DNA of 64,000 nt from Oscillospiraceae bacterium (GTDB lineage Bacteria > Bacillota_A > Clostridia > Oscillospirales > Oscillospiraceae). Of the stretch, positions 15,364 to 24,690 are shown piece by piece (positions within the stretch are counted from its first letter, which is position 1; every line of letters begins with the position of its first letter). The DNA lies in assembly GCA_017456105.1 (NCBI GenBank), contig JAFTKA010000010.1, positions 62,001 through 126,000 on the forward strand. The letters run 5' to 3'. The position numbers and the translations under genes are program-made. The notes under the pieces were generated by a model that saw only the letters and a list, made by a program, of their open reading frames with translations, searched no databases and had not been told where the DNA came from.

Positions 15364-17349
15364 TTATTCAGCTTCCTCAGTAGCAGGAGCTTCCTCGACA
15401 GCCTCAGCAGCTTCCTCGGCAGTCTCTTCCGGCTCCAGCAGAGCACGAATGGACAGGGAGATCCGCTTGTTCTCAGCGTCGATCTGAGTGATCTTGACCT
15501 GAACTTCCTGACCCTCAGCCAGTACGTCCTCGGGCTTGCCGATCCGACGGTTAGCGATCTGAGAGATGTGGATCAGGCCGTCAACACCGGGAATGATCTC
15601 AGCAAATGCACCGAAGGTCATCAGCTTAACGATCTTAGCATTCACAACATCGTCTACATTATAGTTTGTCATGAACTGATTCCAGGGGTTCATTTCAGCA
15701 GTCTTGTAGCCCAGGCTGATCTTATGCTTCTCAGCGTCCAGAGAGATAACGTAAACGTCGATCTCGTCGCCTACGGAAACAACCTCAGCGGGGTTCTTGA
15801 TGCGGTTCCAGCTCAGCTCGGAAACGTGAACCATACCGTCCACACCGCCGATGTCCACGAATGCACCGTAGGAAGTCAGGGACTTAACAGTGCCGTGGTA
15901 CTTTGCACCGACCTCGATACTGCTCCAGATCTGCTCCTGAGCGGCCTTGCGGGTCTCGGCGTCAACAGCACGGATAGAACCGATCACACGGCGACGTGCA
16001 CGGTTGACCTCGGTAACCTTCAGAGAAACGGTCTTGCCAACCATCTCAGCCATATCGCCACCCTTGGCAACACCGGACTGAGAAGCGGGACTAAACACAC
16101 GGATACCCTTAACGGTAGCCACCAAGCCGCCCTTGTTCTCCTCGGTGATGACACCCTCAACGGTAGCCTTCTCCTCAGCCATAGCAGCCAGTTCGTCCCA
16201 GATACGCATACCGTCCAGCTTCTTCTTGGACAGCTGGCAGGTGCCTTCCTGGTCATTTACGCGAACAACGAAGACTTCGATCTCGTCGCCCACATGCAGA
16301 ATATCCTCAGGCTTTACAGCAGGGTCAGCACTGACTTCATCGTAGGGAATGTAGCCTGCGTGCTTGGTACCCAGATCGATCTGGATCTCAGTGGAACCAA
16401 TACCGGTTACGATGCCGGTAACCTTATCTCCTGTATTTAAAGTCTTGATGGACTGCTCGAGAAGTGCCTCAAAGTTCTCCTCCTGCATTACATCAGCATT
16501 GATAATTTCGCTCATAGTCTTATTGACCTCCTTTATAATCCACGCCGGGGTCGAAGCACCGGCTGTGATTCCAACATCATTCGCACCGCAAAAATCCTCC
16601 GGTCTTAACTCGGAGGCATTGTCCACCAAAAAGACCTTATCACAGTGCTCCCGGCAAATCATAGCAAGACGGCCTGTGTTGGAACTGTGAGTATCACCTA
16701 CAACGACCATGGCTTGACATACGGAACTGAGTTGTGCCGCTTCATTTTGCCGAAATTCAGTAGCTTTGCATATTGTATCAAAAATTTTTAAGTTAGTAAA
16801 CACTTTTTTTGCAAAATTTTCGCAGGAAAGCCATAATGTTTCCGTAGAAGTGGTTTGACAGACCATGCTGATGGGCAAATCCGGGGAAATTCCCTCTGTT
16901 TCGACCCATTTTTCCAACTCTTCCGCATTTTCAAAAATTTTGCAATTCTGGCACCAGCCGGCAATTCCTTCCACCTCAGGGTGGGCTCTCGTGCCAATGA
17001 TCACAGGAAGTCGCCCCTCCTCCTGTGCCTTGCTGACGATCCCGTGGATTCGCTTGACAAAGGGGCAGGTGGCATCAATGATCTCTACCTTTCGCTCCTC
17101 CAGCTGCTCTGCCACCGCTTTGGTTACACCGTGGGAGCGAATGATCACCGTTTCACCGGGCTGAGCCTGTTCGGGCGTATCGATGACCCGGACGCCCATT
17201 TCCTCAAAATGCCGGACCGCATGGCGGTTGTGGATAATAGGGCCTAAGGTGCAGACCTGCTTGCCTTCCTTTGCCGCCTGCTCCACCAGCTCCACCGCCC
17301 GGTTCACACCGAAGCAAAAACCGGCACTTTCCGCAACGACTATGCTCAT
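15364..17349 (-). CDS. ispH: bifunctional IspH (HMBPP reductase)-ribosomal protein S1 fusion
   Basis: N-terminal residues 1-285 are 4-hydroxy-3-methylbut-2-enyl diphosphate reductase, the last step of the MEP isoprenoid pathway, with the three iron-sulfur cysteines in place (C12 in GFCFGV, C95 in ATCPFV, C194 in DTICKAT) plus HNRHAV and the STET/SSNT substrate loops. Four S1 RNA-binding domains follow (about 306-375, 392-460, 478-549, 564-636), the last two being most canonical, then an acidic alanine/glutamate tail. This fusion is known from Clostridia. Its ATG overlaps the cmk stop by four bases. Last gene of the dnaG operon. Confidence 0.96.
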   Translation of the reverse strand: MSIVVAESAGFCFGVNRAVELVEQAAKEGKQVCTLGPIIHNRHAVRHFEEMGVRVIDTPEQAQPGETVIIRSHGVTKAVAEQLEERKVEIIDATCPFVKRIHGIVSKAQEEGRLPVIIGTRAHPEVEGIAGWCQNCKIFENAEELEKWVETEGISPDLPISMVCQTTSTETLWLSCENFAKKVFTNLKIFDTICKATEFRQNEAAQLSSVCQAMVVVGDTHSSNTGRLAMICREHCDKVFLVDNASELRPEDFCGANDVGITAGASTPAWIIKEVNKTMSEIINADVMQEENFEALLEQSIKTLNTGDKVTGIVTGIGSTEIQIDLGTKHAGYIPYDEVSADPAVKPEDILHVGDEIEVFVVRVNDQEGTCQLSKKKLDGMRIWDELAAMAEEKATVEGVITEENKGGLVATVKGIRVFSPASQSGVAKGGDMAEMVGKTVSLKVTEVNRARRRVIGSIRAVDAETRKAAQEQIWSSIEVGAKYHGTVKSLTSYGAFVDIGGVDGMVHVSELSWNRIKNPAEVVSVGDEIDVYVISLDAEKHKISLGYKTAEMNPWNQFMTNYNVDDVVNAKIVKLMTFGAFAEIIPGVDGLIHISQIANRRIGKPEDVLAEGQEVQVKITQIDAENKRISLSIRALLEPEETAEEAAEAVEEAPATEEAE

Positions 17350-18026
17350 ACAGAGACCTTCTCCATAACGATCTTTTTCATAGCCGCCAGCACTGCAGGA
17401 ATATCCAGCTCGGAAGTATCCAGCAAAACGGCATCGTGAGCCTGCTTCAGAGGAGCAATGGGACGGGTCATATCCTGATGATCCCGCTGCTTGATATCCT
17501 TGAGAGTCTGCTCGTATTCTGCCTTCTGACCCTTGGCGATCAGCTCATCGCAGCGACGCTTTGCCCGGACCTCGGGAGTCGCGGTCAGAAAGATCTTAAC
17601 AGTTGCCTTGGGAAGCACCACCGTGCCGATATCCCGTCCGTCCATAATGACATTATGCTCCCGGGCCACCTGCCGCTGCATATCTAACAGCATATCCCGG
17701 ACCACCTTATGGGCGGACACCAGGCTTGCCTTTTGGGAAATATCCTGGGTGCGGATATCGCCGGAAACGTCCATGCCGTTCATGATCATATGCTGGACTC
17801 CCTCTTCATCGTATTCGATGTTGATGGTCAGCTCGTCGATGTACCGCTCCACACCGTCCACGTCCTTGGGGCTGATGCCCAAAAGATCCAAAAAGTAAGC
17901 AACCGTACGGTAGATCGCACCGGTATCCACATAATAATAGCCCAGTTCCTTTGCCAGGGCCTTGGCGATGGTGCTTTTACCTGCACCGGCAGGGCCGTCG
18001 ATCGCAATAGAAATTGTCTTGCTCAT
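17346..18026 (-). CDS. cmk: cytidylate kinase
   Basis: Phosphorylates CMP and dCMP with ATP; cytoplasmic, 226-227 residues as usual. The P-loop GPAGAGKSTIAK is near the N-terminus, followed by YYVDTGAIYR and the DGRDIGTVVLP segment. The ATG at 18026 is chosen because TTGGAGAA lies 8 bases upstream and the next residues (MSKTISIAIDGPAG) are the normal family start. Cotranscribed with ispH-rpsA (4-base overlap), a conserved neighbourhood in Clostridia. A short palindrome lies in the 53-base gap to the sigma paralogue upstream. Confidence 0.95.
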   Translation of the reverse strand: MSKTISIAIDGPAGAGKSTIAKALAKELGYYYVDTGAIYRTVAYFLDLLGISPKDVDGVERYIDELTINIEYDEEGVQHMIMNGMDVSGDIRTQDISQKASLVSAHKVVRDMLLDMQRQVAREHNVIMDGRDIGTVVLPKATVKIFLTATPEVRAKRRCDELIAKGQKAEYEQTLKDIKQRDHQDMTRPIAPLKQAHDAVLLDTSELDIPAVLAAMKKIVMEKVSV

Positions 18027-18054
18027 AATTATTTCTCCAATCAGATGTAAAATC

Positions 18055-18077
18055 GTAGGGCGATTCACAAATCGCCC
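18055..18077. repeat. degenerate GTAGGG-type palindrome between the sigma paralogue and cmk
   Basis: GTAGGGCGATT followed by AATCGCCC; GGGCGATT (18058-18065) pairs with AATCGCCC (18070-18077). Closely similar to the palindrome at 46414-46439. It is an intra-operon copy. Confidence 0.55.
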
Positions 18078-18079
18078 GC

Positions 18080-19090
18080 TTATTCATTTCTGAGTTTTGC
18101 CAAAGCTGCACCCTCCCGGGCCACCACTTCCTCGGCAGTCATTCCCAGACGGGCTGCCACCTGAGCCGGATCCATGGGCAGTTCGCCCTCCAGACCAAAC
18201 CGCAGGGTCAAAAGATTTCTGTCCTCTTCAGACAGAACCGACAGCAGTTCCATAATTCTCTGTCGGCTTTGGAAATAGGCAGTGTTTTCTACAGCCTGTT
18301 CATCATCGGGTGTGGTTTCCTTGGGCTCCCGGGCAAGGTCAACCTGACGTCTTGCCTGAGCAGAGGTCAACATTGACTGATATGTGGCCGCTTCCTCCGG
18401 TGAAATGTGCATCGCCCCGGCAATTTCCTCTAAAGTGGGGTTTCTGCCCAGCTCTGCCAGGAGCTTCTGATCCGTATCACGGTAATCGTGCATGCCGTCC
18501 CGTAGCTTTTCGCCCAGTCCGCTGTTTCTTGCCTGCAGCACCACGGCCCTGGCAAGGTACTGGTCGATCCACCAGCGGCACTGCTCTTCATCGCTATACT
18601 GCAAAATACCCTGCCACAGGCCAAGGCTTCCCTCCTGAATCAGATCCAGAAGTAATACGCCCCGTCCGGTCAGCTTGGCAGCCTGCTCTACAACGCAGCT
18701 CAGCATCAAATTTGCCAGGCGACCCATAGCCTCCTCATTTCCGGCAGCAGCTTCCTCTTTCAAAGCTGCCACATCACCAAAGGCAGGTGTTTGGGACAGC
18801 TCCTCCAAATACACCCGAAGGGGATCGCTTTCCTCCAGGTCGGAAAGCTTCATTCCATTTTTCACAAAAGCCGCTTCCTGCTGCAGCCGCACTGCGGCCT
18901 CACCGGTAAAACCAAGCTTGGGCAGTGCGGAAATATCCAAAGTGATATTCCTCTCCTCCAAGTCCTGAAAAGCCGCCTCCAGAGCGTCCTCGTCTTCCCC
19001 CTCCAACAATGTCAGAAAACGGGCGGCAGGTATACTTCCTTCCAACCCTTCCAAGGCTTCAGACCAGGGACTTCTCTCAAACTCAAACAT
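18080..19090 (-). CDS. divergent sigma-70-like protein (degenerate paralogue)
   Basis: A 336-residue protein with the sigma-70 order of regions but weakened DNA-contact motifs. After a non-conserved acidic N-terminus (1-85), DPLRVYLEELSQTP is region 1.2; GVLLLDLIQEGSLGLWQGI is core-binding region 2.1-2.2 and well kept; region 2.4 reads YSDEEQCRWWIDQYLARAV in place of the usual FSTYATWWIRQAI; GRNPTLEEIAGAMHISPEE is region 3; and region 4.2 reads MDPAQVAARLGMTAEEVVAREG, lacking the RERxRQIE recognition helix. It overlaps the preceding sigma gene by 8 bases. It may be a sigma that reads altered promoters or a core-binding regulator; neither is proven. Confidence 0.8.
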   Translation of the reverse strand: MFEFERSPWSEALEGLEGSIPAARFLTLLEGEDEDALEAAFQDLEERNITLDISALPKLGFTGEAAVRLQQEAAFVKNGMKLSDLEESDPLRVYLEELSQTPAFGDVAALKEEAAAGNEEAMGRLANLMLSCVVEQAAKLTGRGVLLLDLIQEGSLGLWQGILQYSDEEQCRWWIDQYLARAVVLQARNSGLGEKLRDGMHDYRDTDQKLLAELGRNPTLEEIAGAMHISPEEAATYQSMLTSAQARRQVDLAREPKETTPDDEQAVENTAYFQSRQRIMELLSVLSEEDRNLLTLRFGLEGELPMDPAQVAARLGMTAEEVVAREGAALAKLRNE

Positions 19091-19946
19091 TCAGAAAATC
19101 CTCCAATCCCAATTCCCCGCCTAATTTTTTCAGCTTGTCCATGGCATCGTGCTCGATTTGCCGGGCCCGTTCCTTGGATATCTCAAGGAGCTTTCCGATT
19201 TGCTCCAAGCTATGGCAGACCCCATCTTCCATACCGAAATGCAGATGCAAAACCTGCTGCTGACGGGGTGTCAAGGTGCTAAGCAGGGTATCCAGGGTGT
19301 GTTTTAACTCTCTGCGAACCAATTCGTCATAGGGTTTGGGCGACAGTGCATCTTCCAAAAGCGTCTGTACCGCCGTCTCCTCATTTTCTCCCACCGGCAC
19401 GTCCAAAGAGGACACCTCCGGCAGCAGGGCCAAAAGCTCCGCCACCTTTTCCCCGGGAAGACCGCAGTGCTCTGCGATCTCCTCTTGCGTGGGTGCGTGG
19501 CCCAATTGCTGGGTCAGTGTGTTTTTGGCAAACAGAATCTTGCGGATCTTCTCCGCTGTGTGGGCAGGAACCCGAATCAGGCCCGCGTGATTCAAAATAC
19601 ACCGGGTGATTCCCTGTTTGATCCACTTGGTCGCATATGTAGAGAAACGGTAATCCAGGGTATAGTCAAACTTCCGGGCAGCGGTCAAAAGACCGATACT
19701 GCCCTCCTGGATCAGATCCAGCAGCGGCACGCCCCGGCCGGCATATTCTTTTGCCACGGACACCACCAGCCGCAGATTGGAATTGACCATCTTACGAATG
19801 GCCTCCTCATCGCCCTTGGCACAGTCCATGGCCAGCTGCCGTTCCTGCTGAGCCGTCAAACGGGGGTACTGACGGATCTCATTCATATAAAGGCTTACAT
19901 CGTCTTCCCCGCTGCTGACAGGAATCACCTGTTCTTCGATCATCAC
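19083..19946 (-). CDS. RNA polymerase sigma factor, sigma-70 family (RpoD-like, no region 1.1)
   Basis: A 287-residue sigma factor with intact regions 1.2 (VSLYMNEIRQYP), 2 (GVPLLDLIQEGSIGLLTA, FSTYATKWIKQGITR), 3 (GHAPTQEEIAEHCG) and 4.2 (SKERARQIEHDAMDKLKK). It lacks region 1.1, unlike typical housekeeping RpoD, but lies directly behind dnaG where sigA/rpoD is found in Bacillus and many Clostridia. It starts at GTG 19946 or ATG 19943, overlapping the dnaG stop. It could be the primary sigma in a shortened form or a group 2 sigma; the location favours the first, the length the second. Confidence 0.88.
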   Translation of the reverse strand: MMIEEQVIPVSSGEDDVSLYMNEIRQYPRLTAQQERQLAMDCAKGDEEAIRKMVNSNLRLVVSVAKEYAGRGVPLLDLIQEGSIGLLTAARKFDYTLDYRFSTYATKWIKQGITRCILNHAGLIRVPAHTAEKIRKILFAKNTLTQQLGHAPTQEEIAEHCGLPGEKVAELLALLPEVSSLDVPVGENEETAVQTLLEDALSPKPYDELVRRELKHTLDTLLSTLTPRQQQVLHLHFGMEDGVCHSLEQIGKLLEISKERARQIEHDAMDKLKKLGGELGLEDFLNV

Positions 19947-21664
19947 GGTCTCGTTCCTTTACTTTCCTTTAACTTGCTCTGTAATGCCAGCAGGTCGTCC
20001 TCCCGGCTGTTTTCTGTGAGGATCGTGGTAATACAATCCCGAAACGCCTGCTCGTTGACGATCCCCTGCTTATGGTAGATCCCGGCCACATGTGCCGATT
20101 CTTCCGCTGTCAGATCTGCCAGCACGCCCAAGGACACTTCCAGTCCCCTACTGTGCCGCAGACGCAGCTGCTCATACACATTCCCCAAAAGCGGAACGGA
20201 GAAATCCTCCACCTTCAATGCCCCCACCTGATCGAAAAGAGCAGGCTCGTGGAGCAGTTGGGAGATCACATTTTCCTCCGCCCGGGCGGATTTCATATTG
20301 TCGTAACGGATCGTTCTGTCCTTGGGCTGGAGATTCCGCATAGGCTCCAGGTCGATCTTCTCCTGCTTTTTCTTTTCCATGGCAGTACGACGCTTAAAGG
20401 CCTTGCCGATCTCCAGCTTTATGGATTCATAGCTGATCCTGCCGGCATCGGCCACCCGATGGCCGTAGATCTCCCGCTGAATGGCACTTCCTAAAGTGGA
20501 GATCAGTTCTGCCGCCTCGTGGATAAACCGGATCCGCTGCTCGTCCTCTGCCAGATCGTACTTCTTGGCGATGGCGTTCAGCTGATATTCCACCCGGTCG
20601 GAGGAGGCCTCCAGGAGCATTCTGAACTTTTCCGGTCCAAATTTATGCAAAAATTCGTCCGGATCTTTGGCATCCTTCATCTGCAGGACCTTGACCTTGA
20701 TTCCCACCTTTTCCAGCATGGGAATGGCCCGCTTGGCAGCTCTCTGACCGGCTTCATCGCCGTCATAGGTAAGCACTACCTGCTCGGTATAACGGCTTAA
20801 GAGGGCAGCGTGCTCCTCCGTAAGTGAGGTTCCCAGAGAGGCCACTGCATTGTCAAAGCCGTACTGGTGCAGGGTAACCACGTCAATATTACCCTCAACC
20901 AAGATCATGTATTCTTCTTTACTCTTTTTGGCAAAGTTCATACCAAAAAGGTTTTTCCGCTTGTTGAAGATCAGGGTTTCATTGGAATTGAGATACTTGG
21001 GCTTGGAATCGTCCAGCACACGGCCGCCAAAGCCTACCACATTGCCCCGCACATCGATAATGGGGAACATCAGGCGGTTACGGAAGCGGTCGTAAATTCT
21101 GCCGTTCTTTTCGCCCACCAGGTCTGCGTCCCGCAGCTCCTGATCAGTATAGCCCTTCTTCCGCATAGCGTCCACCAATGCATTCCAGGAGTTGGGAGCA
21201 AAGCCGATTCCAAATTGGGTTACGATGCTCTTGGTAAGTCCCCGCTTCTGCACATAGGCAAGGCACTCCGCACCGGAAGGAGCATATAGCTGAGCATGGA
21301 AGAATCGACCGGCCTCCTTCATCAGAGCCCACAGCCGTTCTTGATTGCGATAGCGGCTTTGATACTGCTCGTCCTCCGGCACCTCCATACCTGCCCGCTT
21401 GGCCAGGGCACGAACTGCGTCCGGATAGCTCAGGCCCTCGATCTCCATCATAAAGTTCACCGCTCCGCCACCCTTATGGCAACCGAAGCAATAGTAAATA
21501 CCCTTATTGGGAGACACAGAAAAAGAGGCAGTTTTCTCCCCGTGGAAGGGACAAAGTCCAAACATATTACCGCCGGAGCGTTTTAAGCTCACGTACTGAC
21601 CCACCACATCTTCAATGGGGTTGCGGGCCACCAACTCGTCAATAAACGACTGGGGAAATGCCAT
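19943..21664 (-). CDS. dnaG: DNA primase
   Basis: Makes RNA primers at the replication fork. The 573-residue protein begins with the zinc-binding domain (CPFHGEKTASFSVSP ... YYCFGCHKGG, cysteines about 38-64), then the RNA polymerase core and the Toprim fold (EYMILVEGNIDVV, LTYDGDEAGQRA), and a C-terminal helicase-binding part. AAAGGAGG precedes the ATG. A 42-base gap from dgt contains a TATAAT-like box (21696-21701) with a weak -35, so a secondary promoter is possible. It forms the core of the operon with two sigma genes, cmk and ispH-rpsA. Confidence 0.96.
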   Translation of the reverse strand: MAFPQSFIDELVARNPIEDVVGQYVSLKRSGGNMFGLCPFHGEKTASFSVSPNKGIYYCFGCHKGGGAVNFMMEIEGLSYPDAVRALAKRAGMEVPEDEQYQSRYRNQERLWALMKEAGRFFHAQLYAPSGAECLAYVQKRGLTKSIVTQFGIGFAPNSWNALVDAMRKKGYTDQELRDADLVGEKNGRIYDRFRNRLMFPIIDVRGNVVGFGGRVLDDSKPKYLNSNETLIFNKRKNLFGMNFAKKSKEEYMILVEGNIDVVTLHQYGFDNAVASLGTSLTEEHAALLSRYTEQVVLTYDGDEAGQRAAKRAIPMLEKVGIKVKVLQMKDAKDPDEFLHKFGPEKFRMLLEASSDRVEYQLNAIAKKYDLAEDEQRIRFIHEAAELISTLGSAIQREIYGHRVADAGRISYESIKLEIGKAFKRRTAMEKKKQEKIDLEPMRNLQPKDRTIRYDNMKSARAEENVISQLLHEPALFDQVGALKVEDFSVPLLGNVYEQLRLRHSRGLEVSLGVLADLTAEESAHVAGIYHKQGIVNEQAFRDCITTILTENSREDDLLALQSKLKESKGTRP

Positions 21665-21706
21665 ATTCTCGCCTCCTTTTCAAAAGTTAACTAATATTAT
21701 ATCACA

Positions 21707-22720
21707 TTATCCCCGAACTTGCCACCCCATAGGGATAAACAGTTCGGTATATTTATCAACTGCGTAATTGTCGGTCATACCGGCAATATAGTCGCAGACC
21801 GTCCGCTCCATACCGTCAAAAGAAAGCTGGGGCTGGAAATCTGCAGGCAGAGCCTCCGGGTGGCAGATGTAATACTCATACATTCTTTTCAGCATATCCT
21901 TGGCCTTCTGCTCCTGCCCTTTGGCAACGGGATTGCGGTAGACGTTTTCAAACATAAATTGCCGCAGATCCAAAAGTGCCGTCTCCACCTCCGGCGAAAA
22001 GGCGATCTTCTCCCCTTCCCGGGAAGAACAGATCATATCCAGCACCAATGTGTTGATTCTTTGGCTGTGATGCTCTCCCAAAACATAAGAAATGCTTGCG
22101 GGGATATCGGTATCTTTCAAGATGCCTGCCCGAATAGCATCGTCAATATCGTGATTCACATAGGCGACCCGGTCTGCAAGGCGGACGATCTGTCCTTCCA
22201 GGGTCTCAGGAATATAATCCCCGGTATGCCCCAAAATGCCCATGCGGACTTCATAGGTCAGGTTCAGGCCCAGGCCGTCGTTTTCCAAAATATCAACCAC
22301 TCGCAGACTTTGCTCATTGTGGCGAAATTCCTTGCCCAGGCAATCGGTCAGAGCCAATTCACCGGCATGGCCAAAGGGGGTATGACCCAGATCGTGGCCC
22401 ATAGCGATGGCTTCCGTCAGATCCTGATTCAGGTTCAGGGCCCTGGCCACCGTTCTTGCGATCCGGGTAACCTCCAGGGTATGGGTAAGCCGGGTGCGGT
22501 AATGGTCGCCCTCCGGCTGCAGGAACACCTGGGTTTTGTGCATTAGTCTGCGGAAAGATTTACTATGTACAATCTTGTCCGTATCCCGCTGATAGACAGT
22601 ACGCACATCATTTTCTTTGGGCTCTTCCGGGTACAGACGACCCTTGCTCTCATCGGAAAAAGCCGCCTTAGGGGAAAGTCTCTCCCGTTCCTGCCGTTCC
22701 AGTTCCTCACGAATATTCAT
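21707..22720 (-). CDS. dgt: deoxyguanosinetriphosphate triphosphohydrolase-like protein (dGTPase)
   Basis: HD-superfamily dNTP triphosphohydrolase, 337 residues. The HD motif set is clear: RTRLTHTLEV, GHDLGHTPFGHAGE, and the downstream DRVAYVNHDIDD. Expected to cut dNTPs into nucleoside and tripolyphosphate. The N-terminal RDRIVHSxxFRRL-type segment is present as TDKIVHSKSFRRLMHKTQVF. It begins two bases after the yigZ stop and precedes dnaG, a frequent arrangement in Clostridia that ties dNTP supply to replication. Confidence 0.94.
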   Translation of the reverse strand: MNIREELERQERERLSPKAAFSDESKGRLYPEEPKENDVRTVYQRDTDKIVHSKSFRRLMHKTQVFLQPEGDHYRTRLTHTLEVTRIARTVARALNLNQDLTEAIAMGHDLGHTPFGHAGELALTDCLGKEFRHNEQSLRVVDILENDGLGLNLTYEVRMGILGHTGDYIPETLEGQIVRLADRVAYVNHDIDDAIRAGILKDTDIPASISYVLGEHHSQRINTLVLDMICSSREGEKIAFSPEVETALLDLRQFMFENVYRNPVAKGQEQKAKDMLKRMYEYYICHPEALPADFQPQLSFDGMERTVCDYIAGMTDNYAVDKYTELFIPMGWQVRG

Positions 22721-22722
22721 AT

Positions 22723-23364
22723 TTACTCCTTTTCTACCGGAAATGCCCGGTATTCCTGGCCGGTTTCCATAGCTTCCACCGTACCTGCGGTCATATCCGT
22801 AAGTCTGTCCATAAAGGGCTTTGCCTGTGCCGCCGCCACCAGAATTTCCAGCTCCACTTCCGCTCCGAACTGGGTATCCCGGATAATGCCGTCAAAGGCA
22901 GCAACCTCCAGCTTTACCCGCTCGTAGAAATTATAGGGACAAGGCACATACAGTACCGACCAAACCCGCTTCATGGACTTTCCCGCTGCATCTACAGCGA
23001 TCTTTGCACCCTTGGTGTAGGCTCTGACTAAGCCCCCCGCACCCAAAAGCGTACCGCCAAAGTATCGGGTAACCACACAGACCACGTTAAAAAGCTGCTC
23101 TTTTTGCAGCACCTGCACCATGGGCATACCGGCCGTACCGCCGGGTTCACCATCGTCAGAAAACCGCACCGGGCCGCTTTTCAGCACATAGGCCCAGCAG
23201 TTGTGGGTGGCGTCATAATGCTTCTTTTTCATTTCCTGGATCTTTTCCAAGGCCTGTTCTTCCGTTTCCACAGGCCAGCATCTTCCGATAAAGCGGGATT
23301 TCTTTTCCACGAATTCGTCCTCGCCAAAGTCGGTAGGCACCAGGTATTCGTCCAAGGTCAGCAC
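22723..23364 (-). CDS. yigZ: YigZ/IMPACT family protein
   Basis: A 213-residue protein of the UPF0029/IMPACT family. The N-terminal domain has the signature DDGEPGGTAGMPM and TRYFGGTLLGAGGLVRAYT; the C-terminal half (about 135-210) is the ferredoxin-like DUF1949 domain. In eukaryotes IMPACT controls Gcn2; the bacterial role is unclear but may involve translation. It overlaps the hflX stop by 7 bases, so the two are coupled, and another translation-linked gene as neighbour fits. Confidence 0.94.
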   Translation of the reverse strand: MLTLDEYLVPTDFGEDEFVEKKSRFIGRCWPVETEEQALEKIQEMKKKHYDATHNCWAYVLKSGPVRFSDDGEPGGTAGMPMVQVLQKEQLFNVVCVVTRYFGGTLLGAGGLVRAYTKGAKIAVDAAGKSMKRVWSVLYVPCPYNFYERVKLEVAAFDGIIRDTQFGAEVELEILVAAAQAKPFMDRLTDMTAGTVEAMETGQEYRAFPVEKE

Positions 23365-24623
23365 TCCTTTGTGATATAGTCCTTCAGCTTTCCGTACAAA
23401 ATGGGGTCCAGCACTGCTTCCACGCAGATCCCCTCTGCACCGTACTCCACGTTCAGCACCTGGGCACCGGAATGGAGGGTATCCACCATGCCTCCCATGG
23501 AATAGGGCAAGGTTACCACCACGTGATGACGGCTATGCCCCAAAGCCTTTTCAATGGCCTTCAAAAGCTCGTCCATGCCCTCGCCCCGGTAGGCGGAGAT
23601 CTTCACGATATCCTCACCTACAGGAATGTCCTCCGGGGATACCAAATCCGCCTTATTATAGCATTGCAGTACCTTGGTGCCGGGCTTGGCAAGCTTGCTG
23701 ATCAAGCTATCCACCACCTCGATATGCTCCTGCCGGTTGGGGTCAGAAGCGTCGATCACGTGCAACAGAAGATCTGCATATTCCAGTTCCTCCAGAGTTG
23801 CGTGGAAGGCGTTCACCAAATGGTGGGGAAGCTTTGCGATAAAGCCTACCGTATCAGACAGGACTACGTCCAGATTGTCGGACACCGTCAATTGACGGGA
23901 GGTAGTATCCAGGGTATCAAACAGACGGTTATTGGCAGGGATTCCCGCATCGGTCAGGCGGTTCAAAAGGGTGGATTTTCCGGCGTTGGTATAGCCAACG
24001 ATGGCCACCACAGGCACAGAATTTTTCATTCTTCTCTGCCGCTGGACACTCCGAACCTGCCGCACCTGCTCCAACTCATTTTGGAGTCTTGCGATCCGCT
24101 CCCGGATATGCCGGCGGTCGGTTTCCAATTTGGTCTCACCGGGGCCCCGGGTGCCGATACCGCCGCCTTGCCGGGACAGGCTGTTACCCATACCGGAAAG
24201 TCTTGGTAAAAGATACTTATACTGGGCAAGCTCAACCTGCAATCTACCCTCCCTGGTCTTGGCACGCTGGGCAAAAATATCCAAAATCAGTGCACTGCGA
24301 TCCAACACAGGTACGCCCAGGATCTCCTCCAAGGCACGGATATGACCGGGAGACAGCTCATTGTCAAACACGGCCATTGTCGCCTCTGTGGCCTCGATCA
24401 ACAGCTTTACCTCAATGGCCTTTCCCTCACCGATAAAGCTGTGGGCATCGGGGGCATGGCGATTCTGGAGCATTTTGCCGGTGCAAAAGCCGCCGGCGGT
24501 CTCCAAAAGAGCCTCCAGCTCGTCCAGGGTCTCATCTGTTGCTGTCTGTGCTTTTGTAAAACAGTCTGCGTTCAGGCCAACCAGTACCGCCCGCTCCTGT
24601 TTGGTTTCAAAATTCGATTCCAT
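23358..24623 (-). CDS. hflX: ribosome-associated GTPase HflX
   Basis: GTPase that binds and splits stalled 50S/70S ribosomes. The N-terminal nucleotide-binding-like domain (MAVFDNELSPGHIRALEE) leads to the glycine-rich linker SRQGGGIGTRGPGETKLETD, then the G domain with P-loop GYTNAGKSTLLNRL, DTVGFI and NKAD. The ATG at 24623 (421 residues) is chosen: GGAGAGG lies 7 bases upstream, and longer versions would read through the promoter. First gene of the long unit hflX-yigZ-dgt-dnaG. Confidence 0.95.
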   Translation of the reverse strand: MESNFETKQERAVLVGLNADCFTKAQTATDETLDELEALLETAGGFCTGKMLQNRHAPDAHSFIGEGKAIEVKLLIEATEATMAVFDNELSPGHIRALEEILGVPVLDRSALILDIFAQRAKTREGRLQVELAQYKYLLPRLSGMGNSLSRQGGGIGTRGPGETKLETDRRHIRERIARLQNELEQVRQVRSVQRQRRMKNSVPVVAIVGYTNAGKSTLLNRLTDAGIPANNRLFDTLDTTSRQLTVSDNLDVVLSDTVGFIAKLPHHLVNAFHATLEELEYADLLLHVIDASDPNRQEHIEVVDSLISKLAKPGTKVLQCYNKADLVSPEDIPVGEDIVKISAYRGEGMDELLKAIEKALGHSRHHVVVTLPYSMGGMVDTLHSGAQVLNVEYGAEGICVEAVLDPILYGKLKDYITKEC

Positions 24624-24647
24624 CGCATACCTCTCCATTCTCCCCTT

Positions 24648-24677
24648 ATTATAACACATATAGGGGCAAACAGACAA
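24648..24677 (-). promoter_or_regulatory. sigma-A promoter of hflX
   Basis: Minus strand TTGTCT (24672-24677), 18-base spacer, TATAAT (24648-24653). Confidence 0.65.
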
Positions 24678-24690
24678 CATAAAATATAAA

